Shown piece by piece: positions 7,582 to 14,018 of a stretch of DNA of 18,396 nt. The notes beneath the pieces were generated by a model. The model was not told the origin of the DNA. It saw only the letters and a program-made list of their open reading frames with translations, and ran no database searches. Source of the stretch: JBOGEB01 sp050743125 (GTDB taxonomy: Bacteria > Actinomycetota > Nitriliruptoria > Euzebyales > Egibacteraceae); NCBI GenBank assembly GCA_050743125.1, contig JBOGEB010000075.1:1-18396 (forward strand), written 5' to 3'. Position 1 is the first letter of the stretch. Each line of letters opens with the position of its first letter. The translations under genes and the position numbers were made by a program.

Positions 7582-7850
7582 ATGACCGTCGACGGCCACA
7601 CCCGCGTCCCGGCCACGGTCCGCCAGATACTGAAAGACGCGCTGGCGCTGCGCGACGCCTGTGACGCCGGCCGCGTCGCCCCCGAGGGGCTGGCCGCCCA
7701 GGTCCTGGCGCTGGGCGAGCGCCTCGACCTGCTGCTGGCCGCTGACGCGGCCTGCTGCGAGGCGGACCGCAAGCTGGTCAAGCACCTGCGCGTCGAGCGC
7801 GACGCGCTGCTCACCTTCCTCGTTGTCCCCGGTGTCCAAGCCACCAAATG
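7582..7850 (+). pseudogene. IS66-type transposase, C-terminal fragment
   Basis: The frame reads MTVDGHTRVPATVRQILKDA, then GRVAPEGLAAQVLALGERLD, then EADRKLVKHLRVERDALLTF and LVVPGVQATKW. This last block matches the conserved IS66 transposase segment 'LxKHLxxxRxxLFTFLxxPGVxATNWxAEQ', which contains the last part of the DDE domain. Homology stops right after ATKW at about 7850, where the IS110 relic begins on the other strand. The N-terminal zinc-binding and main catalytic regions are absent, so this is dead. It was probably cut by the IS110 insertion or by a deletion at that point. Confidence 0.72.
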
Positions 7851-7853
7851 GAC

Positions 7854-8926
7854 TCACCTCCGGACAGTGTCAGCAAGGACCAGACGCTGCTGACGCCCGA
7901 CCTCGAGGAACCGACTTACGGGTCCCTTCTGACACCTCCGGAGGCGTTTCGGAAGAACCACCCGACCTACATCAACCCCGGCTCCCAGTGGCTTTCGTGC
8001 TGGGTTTGCCTCGACGGGTCGACCTGGCCGCAGATGATGTGGTAGGCCGAGACCCGACGGAATGAGCGACCGCCACCGCGGCTTTGGTCTTGCTGATGCG
8101 CCGGGAGCAGACGCCAAACCTGGGCGGCCAGGTAGCTGTCCTTGGCGCGGGTGGCGGCCCAGGCGGCTTGCGCGAGCGCCTCGACCGGCCAGGTGTCGCC
8201 CGGCCGGGTGCGTCCGGAGCAGCGCTTGCCGGCGGATTCGTTGTTGCCCCGGGCACACGCCGGCCACGGGGCCGGATGTGCGGGGGTGGCAATACGGCCA
8301 TGTCGATGCTGACCTCGGCGATGATGACCTCAGCCATGCGTTGCCGACTCCGGGGATCGTGGTCAGCCGGTCGCGGGTCTGCGCGAAAGGGGGCGATGAC
8401 CTCGTCGATGCGGCCGTCCAGCGCCGCGATGATCGCGTCGAGAGGTCGATGTGGTCGGGATGCAGCCGCAACAGCCTCGCGTGGTGGGTGGTGAAGCGGC
8501 CGTGCAAGGCACCGGCGAGCTGGGGGATCTTGTTCCGCGAGCGGCCTTGGGCGAGCGTGGCCAGCCGGTCGGGGTGCGTTCGCCGGCGATGAACGCCTCG
8601 ATCATGGCCCGTCCCGGCTTGCCCGACGTCTGGGACGCCACCGACCGAGCTCGATCGTGGTGTCCTCCAAGACCTTGTCGACCCGTTGGGGCTCGCGGAG
8701 GCGGTCTTGGGTCAACCCGCCGGCGGGTCAGGTCACGCAGCTCGCGGATCGTCGGGTGGGGCACGAACGAGCCGGTCAGCCAGCCTCGCAAGGCCTGCAA
8801 CTGGTCAAAGAACGTGCCGAAGGCGCGACCTGCTGACGGCGACGCCGTCACTGGACGTGCGCAGGCACGCTGTCACTGACTTTTGTGCGCTTCCAAGGCC
8901 GCGCAGCGCGCTCCGGCTATCTCCAC
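7854..8926 (-). pseudogene. IS110-family transposase relic
   Basis: Read on the minus strand and across several frames, the parts line up with an IS110 (COG3547) transposase. GARCAALEAHKS and VTACLRTSSDG form the N-terminal 'CAGLDVHK' block. Then come FGTFFDQLQALRGWLT, GSFVPHPTIRELRDLTRRRV, GRAMIEAFIAGE, LHGRFTTHHARLLRLHPDHI, TTIPGVG, AEVIIAEVSIDMA, WAGVCPG and AVAVAHS, with a C-terminal tail ending at TGA 7854-7856. Between RGWLT and GSFVP some 60-70 residues are missing, including the middle of the DEDD catalytic domain. The first catalytic Asp is also replaced (ALEAHK for GLDVHK). There are at least four frameshifts. The start is taken as GTG 8926. The element is long dead. It ends within 3 bp of the IS66 fragment. 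Confidence 0.8.
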
Positions 8927-9229
8927 AGCTGCCTCTTCAGTGGACGGTACGGGCATCGTCCGAGGAGCCTCTGCCTACGCCAAGGAGTCTGATACTCAGG
9001 CTCGCAGCGACGATCCAGGGTGCCCTGCAGGCTCCAAGGTCACGCTGACATTCGGGCTCGGTCCCACCAAGAACCAACGGCCTTCCGGGCGACGCCCTCG
9101 TTGCCGTCTATCCCGGGTGCCGCCGCCGCCGGCGGCATGGAGCGCTGACAGAAGACCGTATTGCTGCAAGCGCGTTGGGTGACGCGGGACGCTCCGGCAT
9201 CCAGGCGGGCGACAGGGCACCCTAGGCTC
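8927..9229. other. Intergenic stretch without a supported gene
   Basis: This is the region between the IS110 relic and the MpaB-like gene. Open frames across it lack motifs and ribosome sites. The last 20 bp (CACCCTAGGCTC before ATG 9230) contain TAGGCT and CACCCT, which could belong to the promoter of the next gene. I see nothing else. Confidence 0.55.
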
Positions 9230-10240
9230 ATGCCGCCGAGGTCACCTATCCGTCCCTTCACCGTGCTGCCCGCCGGGATGCCGGGCGCGCGCCGCCTGTT
9301 ACGCGCCGGGCTCGGGCACGTCTTCGGGCCGCCGCCGTTCGACCCGACCGCTGACCCAGGCGATCCGGGGCTGTTCGGACCCGGTTCGGCGTCGTGGCCG
9401 GTGATCACCGACGCCGCCGCGATCATCGGTGGCCTGCGCGCGCTGCTCGTGCAACTGCTGCACCCCCTGGCGATGGCGGGCGTGGCCGACCACTCGCAGT
9501 TCCGTGACGACCCGCTGGGGCGGCTGCAGCGCACCTCGGCCTACGTGACCGGCACCACGCTCGGGTCGACCCGTGAGGCGCTCGCGCTAGCGCGCCGGGT
9601 CCGTGGCGTCCACCGCAGGATCAGAGGAACCGCGCCGGACGGGCGCCCCTACCAGGCGGACGACCCGCACCTTTTGGCCTGGGTGTCGATCGTCCTCACC
9701 TCAAGCTTTCTCGCCACCGACCGCGCCTACGCTCAGCGCCCCGCCACGGACGCGACCGCGGACCGCTTCGTGGCGGAGCAGTCCCGGGCAGCCGCGCTGT
9801 TAGACCCCCGGGTCGACCTCGACGCGGTCGGTGCTGACCCCGAGGCGCTCGACGCGCTGCGGGCCGGCAGCCTCCCGCTGCCGATGGTCGACGAGGGCGC
9901 GCTTCCGCGGACGGTCGAGCAGCTCGGGGCGCGGCTGGTCGACTACCGATCGGAGCTCGAGGCCACCGAGCAGGCACGTCAGGCGCTGCAGTTTTTGTGC
10001 TGGCCGGACGTTGGGCCGCTTGTCCGTGCCGCCTACCTGCCTGTGCTGGCCGGGGCGGTGGCCACGCTGGACCCGGAGCAACGCCGGCTGCTGGGGGTGG
10101 GGTTCACGTGGATGGCGTCGCCGGTGTTGGCCGCACAAGCGCGGGGGTCGCTCGCGCTGTTCCGCGTCGTGCTCGGCGCTTCACCCTCAATGCAGGCAGC
10201 CGCTCGGCGGGCGGCGCCCGGCGGTGGCAGCTCTGGGTGA
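9230..10240 (+). CDS. Oxygenase MpaB family (DUF2236) protein
   Basis: A 336-aa soluble protein of the DUF2236/MpaB-like family, whose members include haem-dependent oxygenases such as latex-clearing protein and fungal MpaB. Most bacterial members are uncharacterised. Diagnostic stretches are LFGPGSASWPVITDAAAIIG (about 48-67), GGLRALLVQLLHPLAMAGVA then DHSQFRDDPLGRLQRTSAYV (67-106), RVRGVHRRIRG, and YQADDPHLLAWVSIVLTSSF. These include the conserved histidines and the 'FR.DP..RL..T' arginines typical of the family. The start is ATG 9230; an upstream in-frame extension to 9161 is not family-like. There is no signal peptide. The gene stands alone between decayed IS material and a non-coding stretch, is full length and uses host-like codons. 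Substrate cannot be told from sequence. Confidence 0.88.
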   Translation: MPPRSPIRPFTVLPAGMPGARRLLRAGLGHVFGPPPFDPTADPGDPGLFGPGSASWPVITDAAAIIGGLRALLVQLLHPLAMAGVADHSQFRDDPLGRLQRTSAYVTGTTLGSTREALALARRVRGVHRRIRGTAPDGRPYQADDPHLLAWVSIVLTSSFLATDRAYAQRPATDATADRFVAEQSRAAALLDPRVDLDAVGADPEALDALRAGSLPLPMVDEGALPRTVEQLGARLVDYRSELEATEQARQALQFLCWPDVGPLVRAAYLPVLAGAVATLDPEQRRLLGVGFTWMASPVLAAQARGSLALFRVVLGASPSMQAAARRAAPGGGSSG

Positions 10241-10696
10241 CGAGCACGCGGCCCACAGTCCGCGCCCGCTCGTGTCCAACGCTGACCCGTCAGGAGGACC
10301 GTCAGGATCGCGGCTCTGGTACCGCTTTGTTGCGCTGATGATGACGACTCACCATGTCGTACGTTCGATTCGACAAGCTCAATAGCGCAAGAGCCACGTA
10401 CTCCCGGGCTCAGACAGCGCCCACGCCCAGGACCCACGGGGGCAGCCACTGGAAGGCGGGGGCAGGGGGCCAGACTTCGGACAGCGCCCCATCCCGGAGC
10501 GCAGCTCAGGTTGCTCGAAGCCGTTGACGAGGAGCAGGCCAGGGTCGTAACCGGCGGCACGCGCATTGTCCTGGCACCGCGAGGCGGTTCTGCAGCCAGT
10601 CGAGACCGATCACGGCTGGAGCACGTCACCCCACAGTCAGGACAGGCCACCGATCTTTGAGACAGGGCAACGCGCCGGCTGTGGCGCGTCCTGAAC
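10241..10696. other. Long intergenic stretch between convergent genes
   Basis: No confident gene. A plus-strand frame at about 10505-10660 reads LLEAVDEEQARVVTGGTRIV and then VLAPRGGSAASR before a stop. It faintly recalls the N-terminal 'EQ..V......VLAGPGSGKT' of UvrD-like helicases, but the P-loop is not intact. It may be a relic or chance. Confidence 0.5.
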
Positions 10697-11203
10697 TCAG
10701 GCATCCTCGCTCTCCTGCCAGGTGAGGATCTCACCGACCTCGCCGTTGGTCCTCGCATACACGCCCGGGAAGACACGTAGGCGCCACGGCTCGAGCCTCA
10801 GCACTCCCCAGGCGGGAGAGCCCGGCCCGTCCTTCCACTGAGGGATGATCGCCGGGTCGTAGCCAAGCGGCGGTGGCACCGACTTGAACCGCTCCCAACC
10901 CTTTAGCCGACTCGCCTCGTCGAGCAGCAGCTCGGCACGACACTCGGCGACGCAGGTGTCGTAGGCCTCGACCCCGTCCCAGTAGTTGCACGACACGTAC
11001 GGGTTGATGTGCAGATGGGCGCGCTTCATCGTCGTCACAAGGCTTCCGACCCAACCGACGAGCGACTCCTCGTCCCACTCCCAGAGCGTGTGGACGATCC
11101 GCGAGCGGGGTCTTCCGCGGCGATCGACCGTGGCCAGCGTGCAATAGACCATCCGGTGGGCCATCTCGACGAATGCCGGAGCCACGGTGCGCAGGTCGCT
11201 CAT
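10697..11203 (-). CDS. Pyridoxamine 5'-phosphate oxidase-like FMN-binding split-barrel protein
   Basis: A 168-aa protein beginning MSDLRTVAPAFVEMAHRMVY. Residues 15-70 have the split-barrel signature: VYCTLATVDRRGRPRSRIVH, then TLWEWDEESLVGWVGSLVTT, then KRAHLHINPYVSCNYWDG. This matches the PPOX/F420-binding enzyme superfamily, with the 'GRPRSRIVH' strand and the 'K..HL..NP.VS..Y' motif for flavin-phosphate contact. A C-terminal part (GVLRLEPWRLRVFPG) closes the barrel. Members bind FMN, F420 or haem, and cofactor and substrate cannot be decided here. The start at ATG 11203 agrees with the family N-terminus. TAGGAT at 11211-11216 lies 7 nt upstream, indicating a leaderless mRNA. A strong palindrome at 11232-11260 overlies the expected -35 region. 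The gene is intact and converges with the MpaB-like gene. Confidence 0.87.
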   Translation of the reverse strand: MSDLRTVAPAFVEMAHRMVYCTLATVDRRGRPRSRIVHTLWEWDEESLVGWVGSLVTTMKRAHLHINPYVSCNYWDGVEAYDTCVAECRAELLLDEASRLKGWERFKSVPPPLGYDPAIIPQWKDGPGSPAWGVLRLEPWRLRVFPGVYARTNGEVGEILTWQESEDA

Positions 11204-11210
11204 GAGCGCG

Positions 11211-11216
11211 ATCCTA
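11211..11216 (-). promoter_or_regulatory. -10 element of the PPOX gene (leaderless)
   Basis: TAGGAT on the minus strand is a good TAnnAT match. It ends 7 nt before the ATG at 11203, so the transcript would begin at or within a base or two of the start codon. Confidence 0.5.
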
Positions 11217-11231
11217 TGGTCCTCGGCGGGA

Positions 11232-11260
11232 CCCCGTAGCGGCCCGGGGCCGCTACGGGG
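11232..11260. repeat. Perfect 29-bp palindrome upstream of the PPOX gene
   Basis: The arms are CCCCGTAGCGGCCC and GGGCCGCTACGGGG around a single central G, giving 14 bp per arm with no mismatch. It covers the place where the -35 of the PPOX promoter would lie (about 11234-11239). It could therefore be an operator; as RNA it would form a very stable hairpin. There is no T-run on either side. Confidence 0.75.
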
Positions 11261-11525
11261 CCGAACTCGGGATCCATCCCCCGGGTAGTCGGCCAGGTTG
11301 CTCTCCCCGGACCCCCACACTGGCGTGATGTGGCCCTGATCACCTCTTCCAGCCCCGGGCTGGTGAGCGTATCGAGATGAGCGACCGTCGCGTCCGGTAT
11401 GGACCTTCACTCGACGACGGCTCGATGGTGTCCGGGGCAGGCGGACAAACGCGGCCGAGCATCGGCGTAGCCTCTTGCTGACGGCCGCAGCGCAACCGGC
11501 TCTCGGAGGATGGGAGGGCAGGCGC

Positions 11526-11657
11526 ATGGGAGACGAGAAGAGACAGCGGGCCGAGCGCAAGGTCGATCAGGTTCAGCGGCGTTACGAGGGTCACGGCAAG
11601 GTCTTCCGCATCTTGTGGATGGTCGCCGGCGTTGACCTGGGGTTTCGCTGCCCATGA
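11526..11657 (+). pseudogene. Truncated PGPGW/TIGR02611-like membrane protein gene
   Basis: From ATG 11526, preceded by GGAGGG and AGG, it reads MGDEKRQRAERKVDQVQRRY, then EGHGKVFRILWMVAGV, then DLGFRCP and stop. The block 'RR.E.HGKVFRILW.VAG' is how actinobacterial TIGR02611/PGPGW small membrane proteins begin: a basic helix, then the first membrane span. In that family the span continues into a PGPGW-type loop and a second helix, which are missing here. The next 100 bp hold no recognisable remainder in any frame. So this is a 43-aa stump left by a deletion or frameshift, although expression of a short peptide cannot be excluded. Confidence 0.5.
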
Positions 11658-11795
11658 GCGAAGCAGCAAGTTGCGCGGGATTCGCAGCAATCCTCACGGT
11701 CAGCAAGAGCAAGTAGCTTTTGTGCTTGTCGGTGCCGACCGGCAGAGTGATTACCGTCTTCCGCTGACACTGAGCGGCTTATGAAGGGGGACTGT

Positions 11796-12230
11796 ATGCG
11801 CCGTATGAGATTTTTCGCCGCAGCGTTGTACGTCGCTGTCGCTCTCGGGGCTTGTGCGGCTTCGGCTGCGCCGGTGACGCTTACCGCTGCTTTGACGGCC
11901 GAGGAGGAGGTACCCACCCCCGGACCGGCGGGAGCCAAAGGCACCGCTGAGCTCAACATCGACAGCGACGCCGGTCAGCTGTGCTACAAGCTCACCCATG
12001 AGGGGATCGGCACCCCGACGGCCGCTCACGTCCACAAGGGACCAGCCGGCGTGGCCGGGCCGGTGGTGGTCAACTTCGACTACGCCGCCAACGGGGACCG
12101 GGCCTGCGTGCCCGTCAACGGGAGCCAGCTTGCCGGCATCGTGGGGGACCCCGGGGGCCACTACGTGAACATCCACACAGCCGACTATCCGCAAGGCGCG
12201 ATCCGGGGTCAGCTCACCTCGTCGTCGTAG
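11796..12230 (+). CDS. Secreted CHRD-domain protein, probable lipoprotein
   Basis: A 144-aa protein from ATG 11796, chosen because AAGGGGGA sits just upstream; ATG 11781 would leave no ribosome site. Residues 1-25 are an export signal, MRRMRFFAAALYVAVALGAC. LGAC at 17-20 is an acceptable lipobox with C20 as the lipid anchor, while ASA-AP just after it would suit signal peptidase I instead. The mature part is one CHRD (chordin-like) domain: VTLTAALTAEEEVPTPGPAG, GTAELNID, AAHVHKGPAGVAGPVVV, and the closing YVNIHTADYPQGAIRGQL. Bacterial CHRD proteins are exported beta-sandwich proteins of unclear function. The gene is alone, on the plus strand, with no partner visible. Confidence 0.88.
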   Translation: MRRMRFFAAALYVAVALGACAASAAPVTLTAALTAEEEVPTPGPAGAKGTAELNIDSDAGQLCYKLTHEGIGTPTAAHVHKGPAGVAGPVVVNFDYAANGDRACVPVNGSQLAGIVGDPGGHYVNIHTADYPQGAIRGQLTSSS

Positions 12231-12468
12231 GAGCCAAGCCCGGTCAGGGACGGCGGCCGGCCGCAAAGGGCCGGTGCGGGACGGCTCTCGGCCCTCACCG
12301 GGATCGACCTCGGCCAAGGACGATGGTCAATCCCACGGGCGCTGGCGGCCAGCGCCCTGATCAGCCGCCCGATTTGGCCGAGAGCCGGTGAGCGTAAACG
12401 CCCACAGCCACGATCTGGCAGATAGCAGCTGCTGCTGGAACGGTTCACCTGCCGAGCGCAGCGGCTCT

Positions 12469-12491
12469 ACACGTGACGTGTCGGGACGTGT
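12469..12491 (+). promoter_or_regulatory. Operator of the toxin-antitoxin operon: three ACGTGT half-sites
   Basis: ACACGT (12469-12474), ACGTGT (12476-12481) and ACGTGT (12486-12491) form an inverted pair plus a direct repeat with 10-bp spacing. TACGCT (12491-12496) overlaps the last half-site and is a -10 hexamer ending 6 nt before the antitoxin ATG. RHH antitoxins typically bind arrays of short half-sites spaced by about one helical turn at their own promoter, so this looks like the autoregulatory site. Confidence 0.6.
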
Positions 12492-12502
12492 ACGCTGTCG
12501 CT

Positions 12503-12760
12503 ATGGGGTCACCGACGCAACGGCTGAACGTCACGCTGGACGGTGAGCGAGCGGCGAAGCTGTCGCGACTGGCCGCGCGCGTCCACGTCAACGAAGGCAC
12601 GCTCGCCAGGTCACTGCTCTCCAGCGCCATCGACGAGGCGGATCCCGATCCAGCCAACGTCGCGGCCCTGCTGGACGGGATCGACGGCGCCTTTGAGCGG
12701 GCACAGCTCGGGCTGCGCCAAGCGGCCGCCGGGGAAACGACGCCGCTCGACGAGCTGTAG
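12503..12760 (+). CDS. Ribbon-helix-helix antitoxin
   Basis: An 85-aa protein from ATG 12503: MGSPTQRLNVTLDGERAAKL, then SRLAARVHVNEGTLARSLLS. The opening has the CopG/RHH order: a short beta-strand (QRLNVTLD, DNA-contacting), helix A (GERAAKLSRLAARV), a turn with NEGT, and helix B (LARSLLSSAIDEA). The acidic, Ala-rich C-terminal half (about 48-85) would wrap the toxin and then be disordered. An in-frame start at 12473 would run through the operator and is rejected. The stop is 3 nt before the toxin's GTG, the tight spacing usual for type II toxin-antitoxin pairs. TACGCT just upstream and the ACGTGT array suggest self-repression. Subfamily is not certain. Confidence 0.8.
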   Translation: MGSPTQRLNVTLDGERAAKLSRLAARVHVNEGTLARSLLSSAIDEADPDPANVAALLDGIDGAFERAQLGLRQAAAGETTPLDEL

Positions 12761-12763
12761 CTC

Positions 12764-13054
12764 GTGACCCGCGTCGAGCTCGCGGCGGTCGCCGTCGAGG
12801 ACCTGGACAAGCTCGTCGTCACGCACAGCCTTCCGCCCGACACCCGAGGGCGGGTGAGAGGATCGCTTGCGCCACTGGAAGAGTTTCCGCGGCTGGGGCC
12901 CGAGTTGGCAGGGCGATGGGCAGGGATGCGCTTCGTCCTGGGCCCCTGGCGATGGATGCTCCTGGTGTACCGATTCGACGAGTCATCCGACCGGGTGGTG
13001 GCGGTCACCATCCAGGACTCGAGATCCTCGCAAGCAGCGACGTCCACGCGCTGA
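12764..13054 (+). CDS. RelE/ParE-family toxin
   Basis: A 96-aa protein from GTG 12764: MTRVELAAVAVEDLDKLVVT. It then has LPPDTRGRVRGSLAPLEEFP, GPELAGRWAGMRFVLGPWRW and MLLVYRFDESSDRVVAVTIQ. This is the RelE/ParE layout: an initial strand, a helical hairpin with a basic helix, then antiparallel strands R-F-V-L-G-P-W-R and Y-R-F-D....V-V-A-V-T-I. RelE members cleave mRNA in the ribosome and ParE members poison gyrase; the sequence does not decide which. The last codons (SSQAATSTR) run into a palindrome, CACGCGC-TGA-GCGCGTG, whose centre is the stop codon. The adjoining inverted-repeat element begins at the stop's last base, so the C-terminus may have been altered by its insertion. Confidence 0.8.
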   Translation: MTRVELAAVAVEDLDKLVVTHSLPPDTRGRVRGSLAPLEEFPRLGPELAGRWAGMRFVLGPWRWMLLVYRFDESSDRVVAVTIQDSRSSQAATSTR

Positions 13055-13275
13055 GCGCGTGTTTGAGAAAGTATTCCGGGGGTCGCGTCGCGTCGGGTTC
13101 TGCTCCTTTCGGGCGGGTGGGTGGGGGAGGTCGGTGCGGTCGGTGGTTTCGGCGGCCAGGGGCTGGGGGAGTCCCCCGCAAGCAGGGGCTGGGGGAGCCC
13201 CCCATAGACGGCCACCGAAACCGCGCTCCGCTTCGCTTCGCCCAGGGGCAAGGCCGCGGTTCTCAAACACGCGCT
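13054..13275. repeat. 222-bp non-coding element with perfect 16-bp terminal inverted repeats
   Basis: The left end AGCGCGTGTTTGAGAA (13054-13069) is the exact reverse complement of the right end TTCTCAAACACGCGCT (13260-13275). Inside lies a second inverted pair, GGTTTCGGCGGCC (13145-13157) and GGCCACCGAAACC (13210-13222), with one mismatch. In the centre AGGGGCTGGGGGAG occurs twice (13158-13171 and 13184-13197, period 26), each copy followed by CCCCC-rich sequence that can fold back on it. The whole could form one long branched hairpin. No gene is present; open frames through it are low-complexity. It looks like a MITE or a dispersed intergenic repeat. Confidence 0.75.
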
Positions 13276-13358
13276 GAGAGGGGGCGGGCGTCAGCCGGGG
13301 TCGGGCACCGAGGCCGTGCGGCAACTCCGGCTACCCGAGCCTCTCAGAAATGCTGAAG

Positions 13359-13376
13359 CCCCTGGCTGGCCAGGGG
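13359..13376 (-). terminator. Hairpin terminator beyond the tRNA-Gly 3' end
   Basis: CCCCTGG-CTGG-CCAGGGG has a 7-bp stem and 4-nt loop, starting 8 nt past the CCA end of the tRNA-Gly fragment when read on the minus strand. It is a typical tRNA-gene terminator, which implies that this side of the fragment is the original flank of the tRNA gene. Confidence 0.55.
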
Positions 13377-13383
13377 TTTCGTG

Positions 13384-13429
13384 TGGAGCGGACGACGGGA
13401 TTCGAACCCGCGACCCCACCTTGGCAAAG
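13384..13429 (-). tRNA. tRNA-Gly(GCC), 3' half only (probable attachment-site scar)
   Basis: Minus strand: anticodon loop TTGCCAA (GCC anticodon, 13421-13427), 3' anticodon stem GGTGG, T arm GCGGG-TTCGAAT-CCCGT, acceptor 3' strand CGTCCGC, discriminator T and an encoded CCA ending at 13384. Beyond the anticodon loop the 5' stem pairs poorly, and no D arm or 5' acceptor strand follows. Homology therefore breaks at the anticodon loop, where many tyrosine integrases cross over. This is not a working tRNA gene. Confidence 0.85.
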
Positions 13430-13546
13430 TCGCCGAGGGCATGCCTGTGGCCTGCGGTTTTCAGGAGATCACGGCGTTGAGCTGCGCATTCGTCTTCCCG
13501 CCAGGTGCGGTCATTCACCGTCGTTTTCACCCGCCTTGTGTCCCCA

Positions 13547-13756
13547 GTGTGTCTTGTCGGCCATACCGGGGGCTACGAACGCGCTCGGCGGCGCGGTGCG
13601 GTGTGCCACGGGCAACCGTGCGTCAAGGGTACGCGGGTACTCGTCACCGTCCTGCTGGACGCCCTCGCCGCGGGTCTGTCGGCCGCCGAGATCGTCCGCC
13701 GTTACCCGTCGATCACCGAAGAGGACGTGCGAGCGGCAGCACCCTACGGCGCCTGA
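13547..13756 (+). CDS. DUF433 antitoxin-like protein
   Basis: The frame reads YERARRRGAVCHGQPCVKGT, then RVLVTVLLDALAAGLSAAEI, then VRRYPSITEEDVRAAAPYGA. 'CHGQPCVKGTR....VLLDALAAGLS..EI...YPS.T..D..AA..Y.A' is the DUF433 signature, a small winged-helix protein usually encoded just before a DUF5615 PIN-like toxin, with which it forms a VapBC-like pair. GTG 13547 gives 69 aa, a plausible length, but the first ten residues do not look family-like and there is no ribosome site, so the 5' end may be damaged. The partner downstream is broken. The gene lies between two tRNA fragments, as expected for cargo near the end of an integrated element. Confidence 0.65.
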   Translation: MCLVGHTGGYERARRRGAVCHGQPCVKGTRVLVTVLLDALAAGLSAAEIVRRYPSITEEDVRAAAPYGA

Positions 13757-13794
13757 CTGGCGAAGCAGGAGATCCACGCGCTGTCCCACGGCTC

Positions 13795-13893
13795 GTAAAG
13801 ATCAAGCTCGACGAACGTTACCGTCGCCGCCAAGGACCTGTTCTTCTCCCTTGACCACGACGCGGACAGCGTTCCCGACGAAGCTCACCGGCG
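13795..13893 (+). pseudogene. DUF5615 PIN-like toxin fragment
   Basis: VKIKLDE (13795 onward) is the family's first strand with its acidic 'LDE' active-site residues. A 2-nt deletion then shifts the frame, after which NVTVAAKDLFFSLDHDADSV and PDE continue the family pattern 'VKIKLDEN....A..L...GHD.D.V.DEG'. The expected ATG/GTG start is GTA. A second small shift before LTGA precedes the point where the tRNA-Arg fragment begins. Only about the first third of a ~115-aa toxin remains. It follows the DUF433 gene, as usual for the pair. It is dead as read. Confidence 0.6.
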
Positions 13894-13937
13894 CGCGCCG
13901 GGAGGGATTCGAACCCCCGACCTTCTGATCCGTAGTC
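13894..13937 (-). tRNA. tRNA-Arg(ACG), 3' half only (probable attachment-site scar)
   Basis: Minus strand: anticodon loop CTACGGA (ACG anticodon, 13929-13935), 3' anticodon stem TCAGA, variable region, T arm GGGGG-TTCGAAT-CCCTC, acceptor 3' strand CCGGCGC and discriminator G at about 13894; no CCA is encoded. The match continues only 2 nt into the 5' anticodon stem, then stops. There is no D arm or 5' acceptor strand. It has the same orientation and nearly the same break point as the tRNA-Gly fragment 0.5 kb away. Confidence 0.8.
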
Positions 13938-14018
13938 GTCGGCGGACGGTCCAGGCGAGTTCAGTCCAGTTCGTGGCGTGGGACGATCGGCCGTCCGTGT
14001 CCGGCGTCGTTCGCCACA

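Noticed and set aside
10505..10660. Possible UvrD/helicase N-terminal relic
   Set aside because: Only a weak resemblance; the P-loop GxGKT is not present in the frame.
10033..10776. 247-codon minus-strand frame
   Set aside because: Crosses the ends of two real genes, and its composition is not protein-like.
12445..13266. 273-codon minus-strand frame through the toxin-antitoxin genes and the inverted-repeat element
   Set aside because: It is antisense to two well-supported genes and passes through non-coding repeats.
13381..13930. Plus-strand frames containing RRDSNPRP and REGFEPPTF
   Set aside because: These are the familiar false translations of tRNA 3' halves.
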